Assembly (NCBI GenBank): GCA_046155815.1
Contig: JBJXFY010000136.1
Coordinates: forward strand, 1-10,896
Reading direction: 5' to 3'
Length of the DNA stretch: 10,896 nucleotides
Source: JBJXFY01 sp046155815
GTDB lineage: Bacteria > Verrucomicrobiota > Verrucomicrobiia > Limisphaerales > CAIMTB01
The notes under the pieces were generated by a model. The model saw only the letters and a list, made by a program, of their open reading frames with translations, made no database searches and was not told the DNA's origin. Position 1 is the first letter of the stretch, and every line of letters begins with the position of its first letter. A program made the translations under genes and the position numbers. Shown here piece by piece: positions 6,306-10,896 of the stretch.

Positions 6306-7997
6306 ATGGTCGCCGAACCTCCGCCGCCCGCCGCCGATCAACCGGCCACCGCCCGCCTTCCGGCCCGCTTCGCGGCCCTCCGACGGCGCTGGCGGGCGCT
6401 CATCGCATCCGACGCCCTCCTCCGGCTGGCCGCCCTCGTCGCCGCAGGCCTCGCGGCGGTCATGCTGCTCGACTGGCTCGTCGGCCTGCCCCGTGCGGCC
6501 CGGGCCGTGGCGCTCGTCGGCCTGCTGGCCGCCGGCGGCTCGGTGGCCTTCCGCCGGCTCGTCCGGCCCCTCCGCTCGCCGCCGGACAACCTCGCCTTCG
6601 CCCGCCGCGTCGAACGCCGCCATCCCGAGCTGGCCGGCCGCCTGCGTGCCACCCTCGAGCTGGCCCCCCGCGTCGGCGAACTCCGCGAGGGCGCCGGCTA
6701 CGTTCGCGCCCTCGCCGGCGAAACCGCCCGCCTCACCGCGGCCGCCGACTGGCGGGGCGTGATCCCCGCCGATCGCGTCCGCCGCCTCGCGTGGCGGGTG
6801 CTGCCCGCGCTGCTGCTGGTGCTTGGGCTGGGCATGGTATGGCGCGCCACGGCCTGGCCGCTGCTCCAACGCGCGCTGCTCGTCGAGGTGGCCCGCCCGC
6901 TCCGGACCCGCATCGTTGAAGTGCAGGTGCCCGTGCTCGTCGGCCGCGGCGACGACGTGCCGTGGGTAGTCCGCGCCGAGGGCATCCTGCCGCGGCGCGC
7001 GTTCGTCGAGGTGGAATTCACCGCCGGGGGCCGGCAGCGGCTCGAACTTGCCCCCGTGCCCGGCCGCCGCGGCGTCTTCTCGAACACCCTAGCCGCCGCC
7101 TCCGAAAGCCTCGTCGCCCGCGCGCGTGCCGGCGACGGCGACGCCGGCCCGTTCCCCGTCGAGGTCGTGCCGCGGCCCGCCTTCCGCTCGCTCGCCGCGG
7201 TCGTCGAGCCCCCCGCCTACACCGGCCTCGGCCCCACGAACCGCCCGCTCGACGACCTCGTGCTGCTACGCGGCAGCCGGGTCATGCTCGAGGGCGAGCT
7301 CACCGGCCCGGTCGCCGCCGCGGAGCTGCAACTGGCCGGGCTGGAGGACGCCCGCACGCTCGCCGCCAACACAAACACAACGCGGCTGCAGGCGGAGTTC
7401 ACCGCCGACGATCCGCGCCTCACCGGCTTCCGCCTCGCGCTCCGCGACCCGCGCGGCATCACCTCGCGCGACGACGCCCTGTACCGCGTGCAGCTCGTGG
7501 CCGACCGACCGCCGCAGGTGCGCCTCGTCGCGCCGGCCCGTCGCGAGGAGCTGGCCACCGCGCGCGCCACCATCCCGGTCGGCATCGAGGCCCGGGACGA
7601 CTACGGCGTGGGCACGCTCCGCGTCGTCGTCCAGCCCGCGGACGTGACGAACGCCGCCCCGCACGCCATCGAGCTCGATCTCGAGGGCGCCGCGCCGCGC
7701 ACGCTGAACCGGCGGTACGACCTCGCGCTCCCGTCGTTGAATCCGCCGCCGCAGCCGGGCGTCCTCTGGGAGCTGTGGGTCGAGGCGGAGGATCGCAACA
7801 CCCTCTCCGGTCCCGGCGTCGGCCGCAGCGAGCGGCGGATCATCCGCGTGGTGACCGACGAGGAGAAGCGCGCCGACCTGCTCAGCCGCGCCAACGACTC
7901 GCTCAGCACGCTCAACGACGTGGCCGACGGGCAGGAAAAATTGAACCAGACGCTCGGCCGCGTGATCCTCCAGAAGCCGACCGGCGCCAACCCGTGA
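6306..7997 (+). CDS. DUF4175-like membrane protein with periplasmic Ig-like domains
   Basis: A 563-residue inner-membrane protein resembling the N-terminal half of the DUF4175 family; its molecular role is not known to me. After a proline-rich start and a basic stretch (LRRRWR) come three membrane segments (about 39-60, 65-83, 160-180). The intervening loop (NLAFARRVERRHPELAGRLR) is probably cytoplasmic, so residues from ~181 should be periplasmic. That part is beta-rich, with the family-type motifs PPAYTG (302-307), a VADRPPQVRLVAP junction (398-410) and EARDDYGVGTLRVVV (428-442), followed by a short helical tail. Full-length DUF4175 proteins continue into a long Gln/Ala-rich helical region; here that part is the next gene, whose ATG overlaps this stop (TGATG). 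It is the first gene of the plus-strand operon, with no MoxR/DUF58/BatA genes upstream. The start is uncertain: TTG 6279 is an in-frame alternative with GGAGG at good spacing. Fairly sure of the family, not of the function. Confidence 0.82.
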   Translation: MVAEPPPPAADQPATARLPARFAALRRRWRALIASDALLRLAALVAAGLAAVMLLDWLVGLPRAARAVALVGLLAAGGSVAFRRLVRPLRSPPDNLAFARRVERRHPELAGRLRATLELAPRVGELREGAGYVRALAGETARLTAAADWRGVIPADRVRRLAWRVLPALLLVLGLGMVWRATAWPLLQRALLVEVARPLRTRIVEVQVPVLVGRGDDVPWVVRAEGILPRRAFVEVEFTAGGRQRLELAPVPGRRGVFSNTLAAASESLVARARAGDGDAGPFPVEVVPRPAFRSLAAVVEPPAYTGLGPTNRPLDDLVLLRGSRVMLEGELTGPVAAAELQLAGLEDARTLAANTNTTRLQAEFTADDPRLTGFRLALRDPRGITSRDDALYRVQLVADRPPQVRLVAPARREELATARATIPVGIEARDDYGVGTLRVVVQPADVTNAAPHAIELDLEGAAPRTLNRRYDLALPSLNPPPQPGVLWELWVEAEDRNTLSGPGVGRSERRIIRVVTDEEKRADLLSRANDSLSTLNDVADGQEKLNQTLGRVILQKPTGANP

Positions 7998-10651
7998 TGC
8001 TGCCCCTGACCAACCGCCACGCCGCCGCCCGCCCGCCACGGAGCGCCGGCCTCCGGCCCGGCGTGTTCGCGCAGCTTCTCATGGCCGCGTCGTTCGCCGC
8101 GTTGCTGCTCGGCCTTTCCCCCGCCTTCGCCGCCACGCCCGACCCGCTCCAGCAGGGCGACGCCCGGCAGCGCCAGTTGCAGCGCTCGGTGAACCGCGCC
8201 GGCGAGCAATTCCGCGCCCTGCTCGCCGAATACGAACGCAACGGCCTCGCCGGCGAGGAGGCCGCCATCCTCGCCGCCGTCAGCGGCATCGTGGACGAGC
8301 TGGGCGAGGAGGACATGGAGCGCATCCTCACGCTGCTTGGCGAGGCCCGCACGGGCGCCGATCCGGCCGTGCGCCGCCGGCAGCTCCTCGACGCGCTCGG
8401 CGCGCAGAAGACCGTCGGCATGAAGCTCCGCCGGCTGCTGCTCCAGTACGGGCAGGTGCAGGAGTTCCGCGCCATCACCGCTCGGCTGGAGGACCTCGCC
8501 CGGCGGCAGCACGCGAACCTCGCCGAGACCGCCGCGCTCTCGGACGGCGCGGCGCGGCAGCGCAACTTTCCTCTCGCCGAGAACCGCGAGATCGCCGCGC
8601 AGCTTCAGGCCAGCGAGCAGGAGGCCATCCGCGATGAGCTCGCCGCGCTGGCCGAACGCCTCGACCTCTGGGCCGCCGAACCCGGCTCCGACAAGGCCGA
8701 CCGCGCCCGCGGGGCGCGTGCGCTCTTTGCGGAGCTGCGCGCGACCGAACTGGCCGAGGCCGCGCTCTCAGACCTGCGCGCCGCGCGCTTCCTCAGCTCC
8801 GCCGGACGGCAGCGTGCCACGCGGGAGAGCCTCCGTCGCGCCGCGCGCCTGCTCGGCGACGAGGCCGACCGCGCCGACGTGCTGCGCGAGGCGGTGACGC
8901 AGCTCGACACCCTGCTCGAACGCCAGGAGGCCGCGCGCCAGGCGAACCTCCGGCTGCCCGACCAGGCCGCCGACCGCGCCCCCGTGCAGGCCGCGCAGGG
9001 GGAGATCGCCGACCGCACGGACATGCTCCGCGCCGACCTTGATCCGCTGGTGCCGGAAGCCGTCGAGCATCTGGGCGTGGCCGTCGAGCAGATGCAGGAC
9101 GCGCGCGGCGTGCTGCTGGACGCCCCTCCGGACATGGCCGCCCTGCGCGCCGGCACGGCGGGGCACCAGGAGGTGGCGCTGGCGCGGCTGCAGCAGGCCC
9201 GCGCCCTGCTCCAGCGCGAACTCGAGGAGCTGGAACGGCTCAACAGCCCGCCCGCCGACCCCCGCGAACGCCTCGCCCAGCTCCGTGAGGAGGTCGAGAA
9301 GCTCATCCAGCTGGAGACCGCCCTGCGCGACGAGGCGAAGGCCGCCGAACCCAAGCCGGACGAACTCCGGCCGTTGGCACCGCGCCAGGGCGACATCCGC
9401 GACCGCACGGCTGACGCCGAGTCCGCCGCCGCACCGGTGGCCCCGGAGGCGGCGGAATCCCTCGCCGACGCCGCGCGCCAGATGCAGAAGTCCCAGCGCG
9501 CGCTGGGCGAGTCGCGCAACGACCCGGCCGCGCAGCAGGCCGCACTCGACGCGCTCGCGCAGGCCGCCAGGCAGCTCGCCGAGGCCGAGGCCGCGCTCGA
9601 GCAGGCTGCGAAGGACCTGGCGGAAGTCGAGGCGCTGATCGAGCGGCTCATCGCGATCATCGAGGCCCAGACGGAGCTGCGCGGCCAGACCGCCCGGCTC
9701 GCGGCCGGGGTCGAGGCGCTGCCCGCCCGCGCGCAGGCCACGCGGCAGACGGACCTCGCGGCGCAGACGGAGTTGATCGAACCCGACGCCCAGCGCCTCG
9801 CCCCGCGCGCCGCGCCGTACCTCGCCGACGCCGTCGAGCGGATGGTGGGCGCGCGCGACGCGCTGAAGCAGCCCGCGCCGGACCAGGCCCTGCCGCTGGA
9901 AGACGCCGCCCTCGCCGCGCTCAACGACGCGCTGCGCGAGCTGCAGGCGCGGAAGCAGGAGCTTCAGCAGATGCTGGGCCAGCCGCCCGAGGGGCCGTCG
10001 TTGGCCGAACTCCAGCAGGAACTTGAGGCGGCCCAGGCCGAGGTGAGCGAGGCGATGGCCGCCGAGGAAACCCAGCCCATGATGCAGCCGCTCAACAGCG
10101 CGGAGCGCCGCGTCCGGCCGATGGCCACGGGCCGGCGCGGGCCGCTGCCGCGCATGATCCAGCAGCCCGTTGCGCGCGCGCAGGCGGCGCTGGCCCGCGG
10201 CGCGGCCCAGGCCGAGGCCGGCCAGCAGGGCGAGGCGCTCAGCGAATCCACCCAGGCCCAGGAGGCCATTGCCGAGGCGCTCGCGGCGCTGGCCGTGATG
10301 CAGGCCGGCATGGGCGGCCAGCCGGGCCAGATGGCCGGCGCAGGGCAGGGACAAGGCCAGGGACAGGGGCAGGGCGGAGGCCAGGGCCAGGGACAAGGAC
10401 AGGGACAGGGAAAAGGCAATGCCGGCCGCGGCAAGGGGCGCGGCGACCAGGGCAACTTCAGCGGCGCGGGCGACGGGGAGGTCACGGGCCGCGACGCGGG
10501 CGGACAGGGGAAGTTCATCGGCCTGCCGCCGCGCGACCGCGAGGCCATCCGGCAGTCGCGCGGCGAGCCGTATCCGCGCGAGTTCGCACCGCAGATCGAG
10601 CAGTACTTCCGCAACCTCAGCGACGAGCCGGCCGCGGGAACGCCCCCATGA
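7997..10651 (+). CDS. Secreted Ala/Gln/Glu-rich helical-repeat protein, partner of the DUF4175-like protein
   Basis: An 884-residue protein, probably periplasmic and almost entirely helical. The ATG overlaps the preceding stop by one base. A long signal peptide (basic residues to R20, hydrophobic FAQLLMAASFAALLLGL, cleavage near AFA|A, residue 45) supports export; ATG 8081 (residue 29) is an alternative start but has no basic n-region. The body contains four related units of about 126-130 residues, anchored at I211, I337, I467 and L593, with the pattern IxDRT...PxAxxxL..A...M. This resembles the helical C-terminal half of DUF4175 proteins. Then follow a Gly-Gln tract (783-805) and a charged/aromatic tail from K839 (IGLPPRDREAIRQS, then YPREFAPQIEQYF) that looks like a conserved interaction or anchoring motif. 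Function unknown; inferred to act with the gene before it. The open frame continues upstream of 7997, but that stretch is only a shadow of the previous gene. Confidence 0.85.
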   Translation: MLPLTNRHAAARPPRSAGLRPGVFAQLLMAASFAALLLGLSPAFAATPDPLQQGDARQRQLQRSVNRAGEQFRALLAEYERNGLAGEEAAILAAVSGIVDELGEEDMERILTLLGEARTGADPAVRRRQLLDALGAQKTVGMKLRRLLLQYGQVQEFRAITARLEDLARRQHANLAETAALSDGAARQRNFPLAENREIAAQLQASEQEAIRDELAALAERLDLWAAEPGSDKADRARGARALFAELRATELAEAALSDLRAARFLSSAGRQRATRESLRRAARLLGDEADRADVLREAVTQLDTLLERQEAARQANLRLPDQAADRAPVQAAQGEIADRTDMLRADLDPLVPEAVEHLGVAVEQMQDARGVLLDAPPDMAALRAGTAGHQEVALARLQQARALLQRELEELERLNSPPADPRERLAQLREEVEKLIQLETALRDEAKAAEPKPDELRPLAPRQGDIRDRTADAESAAAPVAPEAAESLADAARQMQKSQRALGESRNDPAAQQAALDALAQAARQLAEAEAALEQAAKDLAEVEALIERLIAIIEAQTELRGQTARLAAGVEALPARAQATRQTDLAAQTELIEPDAQRLAPRAAPYLADAVERMVGARDALKQPAPDQALPLEDAALAALNDALRELQARKQELQQMLGQPPEGPSLAELQQELEAAQAEVSEAMAAEETQPMMQPLNSAERRVRPMATGRRGPLPRMIQQPVARAQAALARGAAQAEAGQQGEALSESTQAQEAIAEALAALAVMQAGMGGQPGQMAGAGQGQGQGQGQGGGQGQGQGQGQGKGNAGRGKGRGDQGNFSGAGDGEVTGRDAGGQGKFIGLPPRDREAIRQSRGEPYPREFAPQIEQYFRNLSDEPAAGTPP
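8036..8065 (+). repeat. Palindromic interspersed-type repeat, copy 1, inside the 5' end of the helical-repeat gene
   Basis: The core CCACGGAGCGCCGG (8036-8049) is followed by CCTCCGGCCCGGCG, making GCCGG/CCGGC and CGCCGG/CCGGCG hairpins. The same core, with one extra G, recurs at 10746-10760. Here it is translated as PRSAGLRPG in the leader ahead of the signal-peptide core. I recall GSAG-type peptides near N-termini of predicted verrucomicrobial proteins, made by a dispersed repeat; that memory needs checking. Confidence 0.45.
10343..10411 (+). repeat. Gly-Gln hexanucleotide tract inside the helical-repeat gene
   Basis: About eleven GGN-CAR codon pairs in a row with one GGA-GGC interruption, coding for alternating Gly and Gln (residues 783-805). 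Gly codons alternate among GGG, GGA and GGC and Gln between CAG and CAA, so the peptide is more regular than the DNA. It looks like a flexible linker kept for its protein sequence, not a recent slippage product, and it joins the coiled body to the C-terminal tail. Confidence 0.8.
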
Positions 10652-10688
10652 ATCAGACGACGCCACAGTCTGCCGTCGGCCTCTTGCC

Positions 10689-10774
10689 GGCGCCTTCCCC
10701 GCGCGGCGGGGCGCCGCGGACACCCTCGGCGACGGGGCGTCGCCGCCACGGGAGCGCCGGACGCCGGATCCTGC
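10689..10774 (+). repeat. Structured spacer with palindromic repeat copy 2
   Basis: The spacer between two operon genes is filled with inverted repeats: CCCCGC-GCG-GCGGGG (10697-10711) with flanking GGCG/CGCC arms (10689-10692, 10712-10715); GGCGACG-GGG-CGTCGCC (10728-10744); then CCACGGGAGCGCCGG (10746-10760), which matches the core at 8036 apart from one base, followed by ACGCCGG. No T-run follows, so it is not a clear terminator. It may be a mobile intergenic repeat or an mRNA processing/attenuation structure within the operon. Confidence 0.5.
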
Positions 10775-10775
10775 C

Positions 10776-10896
10776 ATGAACCGCCGCCGCTTCATCCTCT
10801 GCGCGCTCGCCGCCGGCGGCGCGCCGCTGCCCGCCGCCACCACCGCCCCGGCCGCCGCGCCGCCGGACGCCCCGGTCGAGACGCCCGTCGTGGACG
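10776..10896 (+). CDS. N-terminus of an exported protein with a twin-arginine-type signal, cut by right window edge
   Basis: Forty codons are visible from ATG 10776. The start MNRRRFILCALAAGGAPLPA has the RR-x-F-I pattern of a Tat signal followed by a short hydrophobic stretch and Ala-rich cleavage sites; an Ala/Pro-rich segment (TTAPAAAPPDAPVETP) follows. No Shine-Dalgarno sequence is evident. The family cannot be named from this fragment. Proteins with DUF4159 are sometimes encoded beside DUF4175 genes and that would be my first guess, at low confidence. It follows the helical-repeat gene on the same strand by 124 bases, so it is probably in the same operon. Confidence 0.65.
   Translation, partial: MNRRRFILCALAAGGAPLPAATTAPAAAPPDAPVETPVVD

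Noticed and set aside
6962..7996. Upstream extension of the helical-repeat gene's frame
   Set aside because: The frame is open but yields Arg/Pro/Ala-rich nonsense overlapping the DUF4175-like gene; a signal peptide appears only after 7997.
10343..10411. The Gly-Gln tract as a CRISPR-like or phase-variable tandem repeat
   Set aside because: There are no unique spacers, the units are codon pairs with mixed synonymous codons, and the unit length of 6 keeps the frame, so it cannot act as an on/off switch.
10697..10744. The spacer hairpins as a transcription terminator
   Set aside because: Neither stem is followed by a T-tract, and a same-strand gene starts 32 bases later.
8768..10843. A 691-codon open frame on the minus strand
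   Set aside because: It is antisense to the helical-repeat gene; its Leu/Arg-rich sequence is the complement of Gln/Ala/Glu codons, and it crosses the gene end and the spacer without respecting them.

Overview
The window is about 70-80% GC over most of its length and looks like chromosomal DNA from a Verrucomicrobiota-type bacterium (Opitutales or a relative; Planctomycetota is the alternative). The pointers are: a very long secreted subtilase with FN3-like modules and a DxDxDG calcium-binding tail of the 'NGLPDAWE...DTDGDGMSELAEF...GTNPTNAAS' kind; a small PEP-CTERM-like surface protein; and a DUF4175-like membrane protein paired with a huge alanine/glutamine-rich helical protein. These are family resemblances recognised by eye, not database hits.

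Layout. Positions 1-5167 (minus strand) hold one uninterrupted gene for a secreted KP-43-like S8 serine protease of at least 1722 residues. It starts at GTG 5167 and its extreme C-terminus lies beyond the left edge. A 100-bp gap (5168-5267) with two hairpins separates it from the upstream minus-strand gene (5268-6161), a 297-residue secreted protein with a variant PEP-CTERM tail and visibly lower GC. A divergent intergenic region (6162-6305) carries a plausible sigma70-like promoter and an inverted repeat for that gene. To the right a plus-strand operon begins: a DUF4175-like protein with three membrane segments (6306-7997), an 884-residue secreted helical-repeat protein overlapping it by one base (7997-10651), a 124-bp spacer full of palindromic repeat sequence, and the first 40 codons of a protein with a twin-arginine signal (10776 to the right edge).

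How the genes may fit together (inference). The two minus-strand genes are extracellular or surface proteins; the protease may mature or degrade extracellular protein. In the plus-strand operon, the first two genes look like the two halves of a single-chain DUF4175 protein: the first has the membrane anchor and Ig-like periplasmic domains, the second the long helical part. They are translationally coupled and probably form one envelope complex. The most interesting features are the four tandem ~126-130-residue helical repeats in the second protein, its Gly-Gln tract with a conserved-looking tail, and two copies of a palindromic sequence sitting exactly at gene junctions of this operon. I saw no rRNA, tRNA, CRISPR array, transposase or insertion sequence.
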